From: Chitinophagales bacterium
GTDB taxonomy: Bacteria > Bacteroidota > Bacteroidia > Chitinophagales > JADJOU01
Length of the DNA stretch: 64,000 bases
Direction: 5' to 3'
NCBI GenBank assembly: GCA_016787225.1
Contig: JAEUUY010000020.1
Span: forward strand, 20,440-84,439
The position numbers and the translations under genes are program-made. Below the pieces are notes generated by a model. The model was not told where the DNA came from. It was given only the letters and a program-made list of their open reading frames with translations, and made no database searches. Positions 35,217 through 43,967 of this stretch are shown here, one piece after another (the first letter of the stretch is position 1; each line of letters opens with the position of its first letter).

Positions 35217-36182
35217 TTATATTAAGAAACTCGCTCTTTGCAATCGATCATTTATTGCCAATCCCAGCCCTTCTTCAGGAGCCCATTCGCAGAGAATATA
35301 TTGCGCTTGGCACTTATCTGCCTCACGCATAATCTTAAAGAGATGTTGGGCTGCTTCTGCACTAGAGTTCTGAGACGTTAAAACATATTGTTTTTTGACT
35401 TCGATATCTTTCAATTTATTGTAATTGATGATGACAATTTCATTTGGATTCTTATCGAACATTAGTTCTTCAATATCTCCTACTAATAGAGGTGTTTGTG
35501 TAGCATAATGACTTTTTAATTGTCCGGGTGTAGCAGGTTGGTTATGATGAATATCCACACGTATCTTTTCATTTAGGCATGCTTCTATCTCTTCGATACT
35601 CAGGCCACCTAGTCTATGAATTGCTATTTCTTCACAACTTTCATCATATCCTACTATAGTGCTTTCTAGTCCTACAATAGTTTCACCACCATCTAGAATA
35701 TAGGGTATTTTCCCATTTAATTGCTCAAATACATGTTCGGATGAGGTAGGACTTACCCTTCCAGAGAGATTGGCACTTGGTGCAGCCAGAGGAAAATCGA
35801 TTTTATGAAGAAGGTCAAGAGTAAGCGGATGATTCGGTATGCGTATCGCTACTTTTGAACTACCAGCTGTTACTATATCCGGAACTATATTTGATTTAGG
35901 TAGCAATACCGTTAAAGGTCCTGGTGAAAACTTTTGGATTAGTTTTTCAATTTTAGGAGGTAAATACAAGACGTATTTTTTCAGTGCTTCTATACTTGCT
36001 ACATGTAATATCAAAGGATTAAACTGCGGTCTATTTTTAGTCAAGTATATTTTAGATATCGCTTCTGCTGATAACGCATTACCAGCCAATCCATAAACCG
36101 TTTCCGTAGGAATGGCAACTAATTCTCCTTCGATTAAAAGTTGTGCGGCTTTGTCTAAATCTAGACCAATATGAGTTTCCAT
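35217..36182 (-). CDS. tsaC: L-threonylcarbamoyladenylate synthase (Sua5/TsaC type)
   Basis: 321 aa. Makes threonylcarbamoyl-AMP from threonine, bicarbonate and ATP for t6A37 of ANN-decoding tRNAs. The N-terminal YrdC domain (about 1-200) shows GELVAIPTETVYGLAGNA, LTKNRPQFNPLILHV and AAPSANLSGRVSPTS; the C-terminal Sua5 domain (about 225-321) begins after ATPGQLKSHYATQTPL. With the second domain it is the long Sua5 form rather than short TsaC. It lies 100 bases downstream of nuoH, with the TCTAAnn array between. Strong match throughout. Confidence 0.93.
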   Translation of the reverse strand: METHIGLDLDKAAQLLIEGELVAIPTETVYGLAGNALSAEAISKIYLTKNRPQFNPLILHVASIEALKKYVLYLPPKIEKLIQKFSPGPLTVLLPKSNIVPDIVTAGSSKVAIRIPNHPLTLDLLHKIDFPLAAPSANLSGRVSPTSSEHVFEQLNGKIPYILDGGETIVGLESTIVGYDESCEEIAIHRLGGLSIEEIEACLNEKIRVDIHHNQPATPGQLKSHYATQTPLLVGDIEELMFDKNPNEIVIINYNKLKDIEVKKQYVLTSQNSSAEAAQHLFKIMREADKCQAQYILCEWAPEEGLGLAINDRLQRASFLI

Positions 36183-36248
36183 AAATTAGAACTAATAGTG
36201 ATAACTATTAGTGAAAATACATTGCAGTTAAAAATATTTTGCCTTAAA

Positions 36249-36283
36249 TCTAATGTCTAAAATCTATTATCTAACTTCTCAAC
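36249..36283. repeat. Second TCTAAnn heptamer array, at the 3' end of nuoH
   Basis: Five units: TCTAATG, TCTAAAA, TCTATTA, TCTAACT and the degenerate TCTCAAC, in register over 35 bases. As at 4901, it abuts the stop codon of a minus-strand gene. Confidence 0.8.
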
Positions 36284-37329
36284 TAACCTTTAAAATAAAG
36301 AATAACTCCAGCAGTGATAAGCATATTGATAAGGGCTAATGGAATCAATTTCTTCCACCCAAGATCCATTAATTGGTCGTATCTGAATCGCGGTAAAGTC
36401 CAGCGAATCCACATAAAGACAAAGATAAAAAATACAGTCTTAAGCATCATGGCTCCGAATGAAAGCAATGCAAGTGGAATACCTTCAAAATGCTGCATAC
36501 CAGGGAAGGCATAACCTCCAAAGAATAATACAGAAATTACTGCTGAACTCACAAACATATTAATATACTCCGCAAAAAGGAAAAAGCCGAGCTTCATACT
36601 AGAAAATTCGGTATGATATCCTCCAATAAGCTCTGTTTCGCATTCAGCCATATCAAAAGGTGCACGGTTACATTCTGCTAGAGCGCAAGTAAGGAATAAA
36701 ATGAAAGCTAATGGTTGATAAAACACATTCCAATTAAGTCCTTGTAAAGCACTGATACCATACAAACCACCAGATTGAGATACTACAATATCTTTGAGAC
36801 TCATAGAGCCTGTCATCATCACGATTGTAATTATGAGCATGCCCATAGCCAATTCATAAGAAATCATCTGTGAACTCGCACGAATAGAAGAGAAGAGAGA
36901 ATACTTATTGTTACTCGACCAGCCTCCAAGTAAGATACCATAGATCCCTACCGATAGAAAACCTAAAATATAGAGAATACCAATATTTATATCCGATAAT
37001 TGAAGCGATATCAACCGACCGTGAAGCATAAAATCTGCTCCCCATGGGATAACAGCACTGGTCATAGTAGCTGTGAGCATAGCTATACCAGGACTCAATA
37101 TAAACAATAGTTTATCAGAATTAGCTGGAATAAATTCTTCTTTGAAGAACATTTTACCACCATCTGCCAATGGCTGCAATAAACCAAAAGGTCCAGCTCT
37201 ATTTGGGCCGATTCTATCTTGTAAAAAAGCAGCAACTTTTCTTTCTAAATAGGTCGAATACATAGCTACAACCAAAGAAAGTGTAAATATCCCAACGGCA
37301 AGAGCGGATTTTTCTATGATAAATTCCAT
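36283..37329 (-). CDS. nuoH: NADH-quinone oxidoreductase subunit H
   Basis: 348 aa. Membrane subunit of complex I that forms part of the quinone-binding chamber. About eight helices; the family motifs ERKVAAFLQDRIGPNRAGPF (about 30-49), SLFSSIRASSQMISYEL (about 145-161) and AECNRAPFDMAECETELIGG (about 218-237) are intact, and it ends RWTLPRFRYDQLMDLGWKKL. Unusually it is alone: sua5 is downstream and the divergent yqhD upstream, with no nuoG or nuoI adjacent. It has its own -7 element at 37359-37366. Confidence 0.96.
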   Translation of the reverse strand: MEFIIEKSALAVGIFTLSLVVAMYSTYLERKVAAFLQDRIGPNRAGPFGLLQPLADGGKMFFKEEFIPANSDKLLFILSPGIAMLTATMTSAVIPWGADFMLHGRLISLQLSDINIGILYILGFLSVGIYGILLGGWSSNNKYSLFSSIRASSQMISYELAMGMLIITIVMMTGSMSLKDIVVSQSGGLYGISALQGLNWNVFYQPLAFILFLTCALAECNRAPFDMAECETELIGGYHTEFSSMKLGFFLFAEYINMFVSSAVISVLFFGGYAFPGMQHFEGIPLALLSFGAMMLKTVFFIFVFMWIRWTLPRFRYDQLMDLGWKKLIPLALINMLITAGVILYFKG

Positions 37330-37358
37330 TATGAATCGTTAAAGTTTATACTAAAAGG

Positions 37359-37366
37359 CAAATTTA
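37359..37366 (-). promoter_or_regulatory. -7 element TAAATTTG of nuoH
   Basis: On the minus strand TAAATTTG followed by CC ends 29 bases before the nuoH ATG, much like the SBP promoters. Confidence 0.55.
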
Positions 37367-37437
37367 TAAATTAATAATTAATCTGAAAGAATGAAAATGA
37401 GACCTTAAGTTTAACATATTCCTAACTGCAATTACCT

Positions 37438-37445
37438 TAGATTTG
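37438..37445 (+). promoter_or_regulatory. -7 element TAGATTTG of yqhD
   Basis: TAGATTTG fits TAnnTTTG, 72 bases before the ATG at 37518. The nearest -33 candidate is the TTC at 37419-37421, 16 bases upstream. Confidence 0.5.
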
Positions 37446-37517
37446 CCTAAAACAACAAATAGTATTTTTTTGAAATCGCATTATCTTTCTCTTTTAAGTA
37501 TTAAATAATAACATTCC

Positions 37518-38675
37518 ATGAACCCATTTGAACTCTACAACCCTACCAAACTTATTTTTGGTGTTGATTCCTATCAGAGAATTTCACATGAAATACCTGA
37601 GGATGCAAAGATTCTCCTGACCTATGGGGGAGGAAGTATTAAATCTAACGGGATTTATGAGACCGTAATCAAAGAATTAAAAAACTTTGAAGTAATTGAA
37701 TTTGGTGGGATAGAAGCTAATCCAACTTTTGAAACCCTTTCCATTGCTTTAGATATTATTAAAAAGGAAAATGTAAATTTTCTATTTGCCGTGGGTGGTG
37801 GGTCTGTGATAGATGGCACCAAGTTCCTAGCTGCTGCTGCTTTGTATGATGGAGATAGCTGGGATATACTTAAGAAAGGAATACGTGTATCCAAGGCTTT
37901 GCCCTTCGCTACGGTATTAACACTACCTGCTACAGGCTCTGAAATGAATAGCGGGGCAGTCATCACTCGAAAATCGACAGGGGAGAAGCTCGGAATGGGA
38001 AGCCCTGTCTTATTCCCAAAGTTTTCTTGTCTAAATCCTGAGGTCATAAAATCACTTCCGCGGCGACAGCTAAAAAATGGTATTGTCGATGCTTTTACTC
38101 ACGTTTTAGAACAATATATGACCTATCCTATAGGGGCTGAATTGCAAGATAGAATCTCCGAAAGTATATTGAAGACGTTGATAGAGATTGCACCTAAAGT
38201 CATATTCGAACCATATAACCAAACCATAGCTTCCAATTTTATGTGGTGCTGTACGATGGCATTGAATGGTTTGATTCAGAAAGGAGTCCCTACAGACTGG
38301 GCTACCCACATGATAGGTCACGAATTGACTGCCAAATATGATATAGACCATGCTATGACCTTGGCTATTATATTCCCGAATCTTTGGCGATATAAATTTG
38401 AGAATAAGAAGGAAAAGCTCGCACAATATGCTGAGCGTATTTTAGATATAAATACGGGCAGCATGGAAGAAAAAGCGGAACAAGCGATTCAAAAAACATT
38501 AGAGTTTCTCCATAGTATCGAAGTCAAAACGAAATTGAGTGACTACACTGAGAAATTTCAAGGCTTCTCAGATGAAGTCAAGCAAACTTTTGAAACTCGG
38601 AATTGGATAGCACTTGGGGAGAGGAAAGATATAACTCCTGAGGATGTGAGGAAGATTGTGGAGATGAGTTGCTGA
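37518..38675 (+). CDS. yqhD: Iron/zinc-type alcohol (aldehyde) dehydrogenase, YqhD-like
   Basis: 385 aa, colinear with E. coli YqhD over its whole length. YqhD is an NADPH-dependent aldehyde reductase that scavenges short-chain and lipid-peroxidation aldehydes. The cofactor loop is TYGGGSIKSNG (about 35-45) and VGGGSVIDGTKF (92-103). The metal ligands align as Asp191 and His195 (DAFTHVLEQY), His264 (WATHMIGHEL) and His278 (YDIDHAMT). The gene stands alone, divergent from nuoH, with its own -7 element. No regulator lies beside it. Substrate range is inferred from the family. Confidence 0.92.
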   Translation: MNPFELYNPTKLIFGVDSYQRISHEIPEDAKILLTYGGGSIKSNGIYETVIKELKNFEVIEFGGIEANPTFETLSIALDIIKKENVNFLFAVGGGSVIDGTKFLAAAALYDGDSWDILKKGIRVSKALPFATVLTLPATGSEMNSGAVITRKSTGEKLGMGSPVLFPKFSCLNPEVIKSLPRRQLKNGIVDAFTHVLEQYMTYPIGAELQDRISESILKTLIEIAPKVIFEPYNQTIASNFMWCCTMALNGLIQKGVPTDWATHMIGHELTAKYDIDHAMTLAIIFPNLWRYKFENKKEKLAQYAERILDINTGSMEEKAEQAIQKTLEFLHSIEVKTKLSDYTEKFQGFSDEVKQTFETRNWIALGERKDITPEDVRKIVEMSC

Positions 38676-38755
38676 TTTTGACCTGTGTTAAATTAGCGGT
38701 TAATAATTAATTTATTCGCCGCAAAAATGCGTAGATTAACTTTTTAAACTTTATT

Positions 38756-39361
38756 CTAATCCTTCTTCCTTCCCACCACATCTAAGTTATGAAAATAAAC
38801 CTCATCACCTAAAGCAGATATTTTATGTTCCTTCACTTCATGGATATACTCTATGTCGAAATGATAAAAATAATTTAGTGCTTTTTCTCTTGAGACTAGG
38901 TATAAATGATTCCAGCTGTGAAGAGGACCAAAGAAATTACCGCTAAATCGTCCTCCTGGTTTGATATTGGCAACTATCTTATGCATAAGTGTATCGAAGT
39001 ATTCCTTTTCACAAAAAGGAAGAACGTAGGAACAATTCATGAGATCTACCATTTCCCACGATATTTCTTTAAAATTAGCTCTAGTGAATTGAAGGTTGGA
39101 GCACTTTGAAAAACGCTCTTGAATGATATGTTGTGATTTTTCCTCTGGATCTAAAGCGATCACATTCCAGCCTTTTTCAAGAAGATAATTGATGTCATTT
39201 CCCGCCCCCGATCCAATATCCATGCATAGCCCACGAAAACTTTCTTTTTCAAACAGTTCTACAGCTCTCACTAAATTTTCCCTAGTAGCTCCATTTCTCG
39301 TTTTTTTGAAATAAAGCGGCCAGTTGGCATCATTAGATGTTAAGTTATTTGTTTCGGACAT
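38756..39361 (-). CDS. Class I SAM-dependent methyltransferase
   Basis: 201 aa. Motif I is CMDIGSGAGNDINYLLEKGW (about 45-64), the acidic end of strand 2 is IALDPEE (68-74), and motif IV-like DLMNCSYVLPFC lies at about 107-118, followed by NIKPGGRFSGNFFG. These fit a Rossmann methyltransferase of the Methyltransf_11/25 type; target (small molecule, protein or RNA) unknown. No signal peptide. Its start (39361) lies inside the 3' end of the NYN-domain gene, with a 17-base overlap, so the two are probably translationally coupled. Confidence 0.85.
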   Translation of the reverse strand: MSETNNLTSNDANWPLYFKKTRNGATRENLVRAVELFEKESFRGLCMDIGSGAGNDINYLLEKGWNVIALDPEEKSQHIIQERFSKCSNLQFTRANFKEISWEMVDLMNCSYVLPFCEKEYFDTLMHKIVANIKPGGRFSGNFFGPLHSWNHLYLVSREKALNYFYHFDIEYIHEVKEHKISALGDEVYFHNLDVVGRKKD

Positions 39362-40088
39362 AAATATGTTTTATATTTTGCATTCCTGTTTCACGCACAT
39401 CTATTTCGAAACTTGGTATTGATTTGATGAGGGGTAGTAATTTCGGAAAACCAAAATTGCGGGGATCGAAGTCTGGTCTACGTCTCAAAATATAATTACC
39501 CAACTCTCCTAAAAATGTCCAACCACTCTCATCTGCTAGGTCATTGACACTTTGTTTTATAAGTTTAATCGTTTCAGTATTGACTTTATTTAGTGGTTCT
39601 TTCTTGATTTTTTCTTTCTTATCTGATTTAGAAGCTACAGCAGGTTCTGTTTTCTCAGCCTTGAGTATTTCGATATAGATAAATTTATTACAGGCTGCTA
39701 TAAAGGGTTGCGGTGTTTTCTTTTCACCGAAACCGATGACCTTCATTCCAGCTTCTCGCAGTCTAGTAGCTAGTCGTGTGAAATCACTGTCGCTGGATAC
39801 GATACAAAACCCATCCACCTTTCCTGAATAGAGAATATCCATAGCATCAATAATGAGTGCGCTGTCACTCGAGTTTTTACCTGTCGTATAGCTGTATTGC
39901 TGTACAGGTGCTATTGCATTTTCCAGCAAGATATTTTTCCAACCAGAGACTGTAGGTTTGGTCCAGTCTGCATATATCCGTTTGATAGTAGGCGTTCCAT
40001 TCTTAGCTATTTCTTCGAGCATTTCTTTTACATTGGTATAGGGTACATTGTCCGCATCTATTAGTACTGCTAATTTTTCATCTGTCAT
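39345..40088 (-). CDS. NYN-domain (PIN-like) putative ribonuclease with C-terminal OST-HTH/LOTUS-type domain
   Basis: 247 aa. Residues 1-145 are a NYN domain (LabA/DUF88 type): LAVLIDADNVP with Asp11 and Asp13, NSSDSALIIDAMDILYSGKV, and CIVSSDSDFTRLATRLREAG, supplying the acidic cluster used for metal-dependent RNA cleavage. Residues 170-247 resemble the OST-HTH/LOTUS winged helix (DLADESGWTFLGELGNYILR, then RRPDFDPRNFG), a reported RNA (G-quadruplex) binding module. A lysine-rich linker joins them. It is followed with overlap by the methyltransferase and begins 8 bases after the transglutaminase-like gene stop. Confidence 0.88.
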   Translation of the reverse strand: MTDEKLAVLIDADNVPYTNVKEMLEEIAKNGTPTIKRIYADWTKPTVSGWKNILLENAIAPVQQYSYTTGKNSSDSALIIDAMDILYSGKVDGFCIVSSDSDFTRLATRLREAGMKVIGFGEKKTPQPFIAACNKFIYIEILKAEKTEPAVASKSDKKEKIKKEPLNKVNTETIKLIKQSVNDLADESGWTFLGELGNYILRRRPDFDPRNFGFPKLLPLIKSIPSFEIDVRETGMQNIKHIYVRNK

Positions 40089-40096
40089 TATGTCTA

Positions 40097-41251
40097 TTAT
40101 TTGTTTTTTTTTGTTGGTATCCCAAATAAAGTAATTTCTTTAGTATAAAATAATTGCTTGCGTTTTTCTGGTTTAGTATTGATATATTCATTCACAAATT
40201 TAGATTGCTCTTGTATGTTTTTTTCTAATTCAGCTATACTTTCTAATAAACTCTCTGGATTGATTCCTAGTTTTTTATCTACATATTTTATTGACAATAG
40301 CTTTATGGAAGCTAATTCCAGAAGTTGTTTGGGAGAGAGAATCATCTTTTTTAATTCTTCATCAGTCTTAGCAGGACTAAATTGTTTGTTTCGAAAATTA
40401 ATGTATATATTAAATTTTTTTACCGCTTCATTATAGTCAGCTACCGCTTCATTATATGGAATGATAGTTACTATTTGTTTTAGATATATGTATCTGTCAA
40501 ATATAATACTATGACTCAGTCCATTAGCTTCTATTCGTTGTAAAGCAGCATTCACCTTTTCTAGTTCAGATAACCTAGGCAATTCTTTGAGTAATTTCTC
40601 ATAGTCAATTTTTGTTTTGTTAGAGCTAGGTCTGGAATGCAGGAAGTCATTAGCCCTTATAGGATTTGCAGAAAACTGCCACAGATAATCGAAGGGATAA
40701 TGAGTGGATTCAAGCTTAGAAGGTTTAACCTTATAATATTGGTTATCTAGTTTTTTGATAAATCTTCCTTGATTTACATTTCCAGAACCCCAGGTCACAT
40801 CAAAAAGATACCATTTCCCTTCTATTTTAGTCGCATTCCATGAATGTGCCATTCCATCAGTATTTCCATTTTGTTTAGTCATACCTTCTACGACATAGCT
40901 TTCAAATTTTAATTCCTTTGCCAAGGCATTAAAGACCTCAGCATAATGCATGCAGACTCCGATTTTTGATTTCAATCCTTTTTCTATCTTATTCTCTGTT
41001 GTTTCATTAAAGTTGATAGCAAACATGTTGTCTACGTCATACTCAATATGATTAGCTGTAAAGAAAAATATAGCGCGAATCTTGTTGCTATCTGATACGA
41101 AGTTTTCTTTGATATAGTTTGCAATAGTTGCAATGGACTTCGTTTGAGAATTAGGTATTTTGAGCATTCGATTATCTACTTCGATATTGCTTAATTGCGC
41201 TTTAGCGGTTAAAACAAAGAATAGAAGAATAAAGATAAAAAGCTTGTTCAT
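40097..41251 (-). CDS. Secreted transglutaminase-like (cysteine protease fold) protein
   Basis: 384 aa with signal peptide (MNKLFIFILLFFVLTAKAQ). The transglutaminase core lies at about 45-160 with a complete catalytic triad: Cys100 in KIGVCMHYAEVF, His136 in GMAHSWNATKI and Asp151 in WYLFDVTWGSGN. The rest (about 165-384) is mostly helical and lysine-rich with no recognised domain. Bacterial proteins of this type are often peptidases or have unknown substrates. It lies 60 bases downstream of obg and 8 bases upstream of the NYN gene; cotranscription is likely, a shared function not obvious. Confidence 0.85.
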   Translation of the reverse strand: MNKLFIFILLFFVLTAKAQLSNIEVDNRMLKIPNSQTKSIATIANYIKENFVSDSNKIRAIFFFTANHIEYDVDNMFAINFNETTENKIEKGLKSKIGVCMHYAEVFNALAKELKFESYVVEGMTKQNGNTDGMAHSWNATKIEGKWYLFDVTWGSGNVNQGRFIKKLDNQYYKVKPSKLESTHYPFDYLWQFSANPIRANDFLHSRPSSNKTKIDYEKLLKELPRLSELEKVNAALQRIEANGLSHSIIFDRYIYLKQIVTIIPYNEAVADYNEAVKKFNIYINFRNKQFSPAKTDEELKKMILSPKQLLELASIKLLSIKYVDKKLGINPESLLESIAELEKNIQEQSKFVNEYINTKPEKRKQLFYTKEITLFGIPTKKNK

Positions 41252-41311
41252 TGAATGAAAATCAAAAGTTAGACATTAAATTCGTTCAATAGATTATTTA
41301 ATTAACAAATA

Positions 41312-42301
41312 TTACCCCGCTATCACCTTCCAAAGCTTTTCTTTTAGCTTTTCAATATTTCGCATTGTGAGAGAAGAAATAAATATCACATCCAAAGATT
41401 TAGGCAATTCTTTTCTTATCCAACCCTCAATTTCATCATCGACTAAATCGCATTTGGTAATTGCTAAAAGTCTCTTTTTATCTAATAATTCAGGATTGTA
41501 TTTTTTCAATTCTTTCAATAATATATTATACTCTTTTTTCACGTCCTCAGATTCGGCTGATATCATAAAGAGGAGAGCAGCATTGCGCTCGATATGACGC
41601 AGGAAACGATGTCCAAGCCCTCGCCCCTCGGCAGCACCTTCGATAATTCCGGGTATATCAGCCATACAAAAGGAAAGATTTTCTTTGAAGCTGACCATAC
41701 CGAGTTGAGGAACCAAGGTGGTAAAAGGATAATTTGCTATTTCTGGCTTGGCAGCAGAAACAACCGAGAGCAGGGTAGATTTTCCGGCATTGGGAAAGCC
41801 AACTAAACCTACATCCGCCAATACTTTTAACTCGAAAATAATCCAATCTTCTTCTCCAGTCTCTCCAGGCTGAGCATGCGTAGGAGCTTGATTGGTGGCT
41901 GTTTTAAAAAAAGTATTCCCCAAGCCACCACGACCGCCTTTCATCAAGATAATCTCCTGATTTTTTTCTGTAATTTCAAACAAGACTTCTTCTGTCTCTG
42001 CATTTTTACAAACCGTACCCAGCGGTACCTCCAATATTTGATCTTTCCCATCAGAGCCTGTGCAGTTGCCACCTGCACCATTCATTCCATCTTCTGCATG
42101 GACATGTTTTCGATATTTTAAATGTAGTAAAGTCCAAAGTTGGGGATTTGCTCGCACGATAACATGTCCGCCTCTACCGCCATTGCCTCCATCAGGGCCA
42201 CCTTGAGGTACAAATTTTTCTCTGCGAAAATGCATACTACCGCCACCGCCCTTTCCTGAGCGACAAAATATTTTTACGTAATCAATGAAGTTACTTTCCA
42301 A
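41312..42301 (-). CDS. obg: GTPase Obg (ObgE/CgtA)
   Basis: 329 aa. Essential GTPase tied to 50S ribosome assembly and stress response. The glycine-rich Obg fold fills residues 1-158 ([51 protein letters not shown]). The G domain has G1 GFPNAGKST (168-176), G2 [12 protein letters not shown]3 DIPGIIEGA and G4 TKCD. It stops after the G domain, so the optional C-terminal domain is absent, common in Bacteroidota. The gap upstream holds AGTTTTA-type repeats. A GNAT gene and adk lie upstream on the same strand. Confidence 0.96.
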   Translation of the reverse strand: MESNFIDYVKIFCRSGKGGGGSMHFRREKFVPQGGPDGGNGGRGGHVIVRANPQLWTLLHLKYRKHVHAEDGMNGAGGNCTGSDGKDQILEVPLGTVCKNAETEEVLFEITEKNQEIILMKGGRGGLGNTFFKTATNQAPTHAQPGETGEEDWIIFELKVLADVGLVGFPNAGKSTLLSVVSAAKPEIANYPFTTLVPQLGMVSFKENLSFCMADIPGIIEGAAEGRGLGHRFLRHIERNAALLFMISAESEDVKKEYNILLKELKKYNPELLDKKRLLAITKCDLVDDEIEGWIRKELPKSLDVIFISSLTMRNIEKLKEKLWKVIAG

Positions 42302-42405
42302 TCTTTTCAGTTTTTAGTTTTAAGTTTTAAGTAATTGAAAAGTTAAAAGTAGATTCAATCTTGTATCTGCTTTATAGCTTAAAAATTTGAACTTATATTT
42401 TACAT
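42302..42405. repeat. Intergenic AGTTTTA-type degenerate repeat upstream of obg
   Basis: AGTTTTT, AGTTTTA x2 and AGTAATT units (about 42309-42336) are followed by GAAAAGT, TAAAAGT and AGATTCAATCTT (42351-42362). The beginning and the 12-mer are shared with the fabD upstream gap, 41 kb away. Confidence 0.6.
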
Positions 42406-42915
42406 TTAATTCTTTATCCAATAATGATTTGTCATTCTTCCTTGCCAATCTATTGTTTGTTTTAATACCCCGCCATTCTTTTGTATGGTTCTATTCGATG
42501 CCATATTATCAACAGAGCAGGTTACTAATACATTTTCAATGTTAAATTTTTTAGCTTCTAATAGAGTTAATTTGAGAATTTTCGTAGCATACCCTCTTGA
42601 CCTCATGTCAGCTCTTGTCCCATACCCTATATGACCTCCCATTAATTTTAATCTTTCATTCAAAAAATGTCTTAGATTAGACATAGCTACAAATTTTCCT
42701 TCTTCACTTAGCAGACAATACGTGCTACTAGGCACGTAATGTTCATCTGGGTCATTTTCTAGTTTTTCAATCTGTGTTATAAAATCATCAAAATCAGAAA
42801 ATTCAAATGAAAGGGGGAATGGTGATTGTTCTTTATAGTCTTCAATTTTACCCCAACCCTCCAACATTTCCAAATATTCATCTTTGTAATCTCTAGTTAA
42901 TTTGACCAATTTCAT
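42406..42915 (-). CDS. GNAT-family N-acetyltransferase
   Basis: 169 aa. Acetyl-CoA fold: about residues 60-85 (YCLLSEEGKFVAMSNLRHFL), the pyrophosphate-binding stretch HIGYGTRADMRSRGYATKIL (about 95-114) and VLVTCSVDNMASNRTIQKNG (about 129-148). The R-x-x-G-Y-A variant of the Q-x-x-G-x-G/A motif is intact. Similar proteins are annotated as YcdJ/ElaA-like acetyltransferases; acceptor unknown. It lies between adk (58 bases upstream) and obg on the same strand. No signal peptide. Confidence 0.88.
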   Translation of the reverse strand: MKLVKLTRDYKDEYLEMLEGWGKIEDYKEQSPFPLSFEFSDFDDFITQIEKLENDPDEHYVPSSTYCLLSEEGKFVAMSNLRHFLNERLKLMGGHIGYGTRADMRSRGYATKILKLTLLEAKKFNIENVLVTCSVDNMASNRTIQKNGGVLKQTIDWQGRMTNHYWIKN

Positions 42916-42944
42916 TTTGAATACCTAACAACTAAAAACTATCT

Positions 42945-42974
42945 ACTGCGACTGCGCACTGAATGAACTGCGAC
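42945..42974. repeat. Short direct repeat ACTGCGACT x2
   Basis: ACTGCGACT at 42945-42953 and again at 42966-42974, where it reaches the adk stop, with GCGCACTGAATGA between. The first copy follows AACTAAAAACT words. Function unknown. Confidence 0.6.
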
Positions 42975-43546
42975 TATAAACTACTATCTATAGCCTTCGT
43001 AATATCGCCAAAAATCACTTCAATCTCACCAATTCCATTGACTTTAGAAACCTTACCTTGGGTCTCATAATAAGGGAGAACATGGACAGTCTTGGTAAAA
43101 TATTCATCTATTCTTTTAATAAGTTTTTCTGCATTATCATCGGCTCTGCCGCTGACCTTTGCTCTCTCAGCTATACGTTGTTCGATTTCAGACTGAGAGA
43201 CCACAAGTTCCAGGACAAGATTTACTTTTTGACCTTTTGATTCTAAAAATTTATCTAAGGCTTCAGCTTGCGGTACTGTGCGCGGAAAACCATCTAGGAT
43301 AAATCCTTTGACATCGGTATGCTGAGACATTTCATTTTCAAGCATGCGTATAGTTATTTCATCTGGAACCAGAATTCCGTTATCGAGAAGTCCTTGAACT
43401 TCTCTCCCTAATTCTGTTTTATTTGCAATATGCGTGCGGAACATATCACCCGTAGAAATATGCTTAAGTTGATATTTCGCTATGATTTTGTCTGATTGTG
43501 TGCCTTTACCAGCGCCGGGAGGACCGAAAATGACTAAGTTGTACAT
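42974..43546 (-). CDS. adk: Adenylate kinase
   Basis: 190 aa. Converts ATP and AMP to two ADP. P-loop GPPGAGKGT at residues 8-16; AMP-site STGDMFR (about 32-38) and GFILDGFPRTVPQA (about 80-93); a short LID (ERAKVSGRADDNAEKLIKRI, about 132-151) without zinc cysteines, as in the short bacterial form. Length and start are normal. The DUF983 gene lies 16 bases upstream and a GNAT gene 58 bases downstream on the same strand. Confidence 0.97.
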   Translation of the reverse strand: MYNLVIFGPPGAGKGTQSDKIIAKYQLKHISTGDMFRTHIANKTELGREVQGLLDNGILVPDEITIRMLENEMSQHTDVKGFILDGFPRTVPQAEALDKFLESKGQKVNLVLELVVSQSEIEQRIAERAKVSGRADDNAEKLIKRIDEYFTKTVHVLPYYETQGKVSKVNGIGEIEVIFGDITKAIDSSL

Positions 43547-43562
43547 GTTTATTATAATAGAA

Positions 43563-43901
43563 TTAATTAATAAGAAGCCAAATAGTGCGACTAACTCTCA
43601 AGGTATATGGAAGAACCAACAATGCTAGAACCCCCATAATAGCCAAAGTAAATGTCAATGACATTTCGAAATAAAAAGTAAGTGTTAGTGCTACGAATAA
43701 GAAAATAAAAGAATTAACTAGATAGGAAACATACATAGCCCCGAGATAAAATCCAGGCTCAGGTTCAAAATTTACTTTGCAATTAGGACACTCCGCATGC
43801 ATAGCAATAAAATGGAAAATGTTGTATGATGGATATTTAAACATATCGGATTTACCACATTTGGGGCACTTACAGAAAAGGATATTGAATAATTTAGACA
43901 T
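43563..43901 (-). CDS. DUF983 membrane protein with zinc-ribbon-like cysteines
   Basis: 112 aa. Two CxxC pairs, CPKCGKSDMF (about 11-20) and CPNCKVNFEPEPGFYLGAMY (about 38-57), precede two hydrophobic helices (about 58-80 and 84-103). This is the DUF983 pattern seen across Bacteroidota and Alphaproteobacteria, with no defined function. The cysteines probably bind zinc on the cytoplasmic side. It has its own -7 element (43919-43926) and adk follows 16 bases after its stop, so they may share a transcript. Confidence 0.88.
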   Translation of the reverse strand: MSKLFNILFCKCPKCGKSDMFKYPSYNIFHFIAMHAECPNCKVNFEPEPGFYLGAMYVSYLVNSFIFLFVALTLTFYFEMSLTFTLAIMGVLALLVLPYTLRVSRTIWLLIN

Positions 43902-43918
43902 AAATTCTATATAGCCTA

Positions 43919-43926
43919 CAAATTTA
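43919..43926 (-). promoter_or_regulatory. -7 element TAAATTTG before the DUF983/adk genes
   Basis: On the minus strand TAAATTTG ends 17 bases before the ATG at 43901. It would drive DUF983 and probably adk. Confidence 0.5.
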
Positions 43927-43967
43927 ATAATAAATCTTTAGTTAGTAAGAAAAGTCTTATTCTCGCT

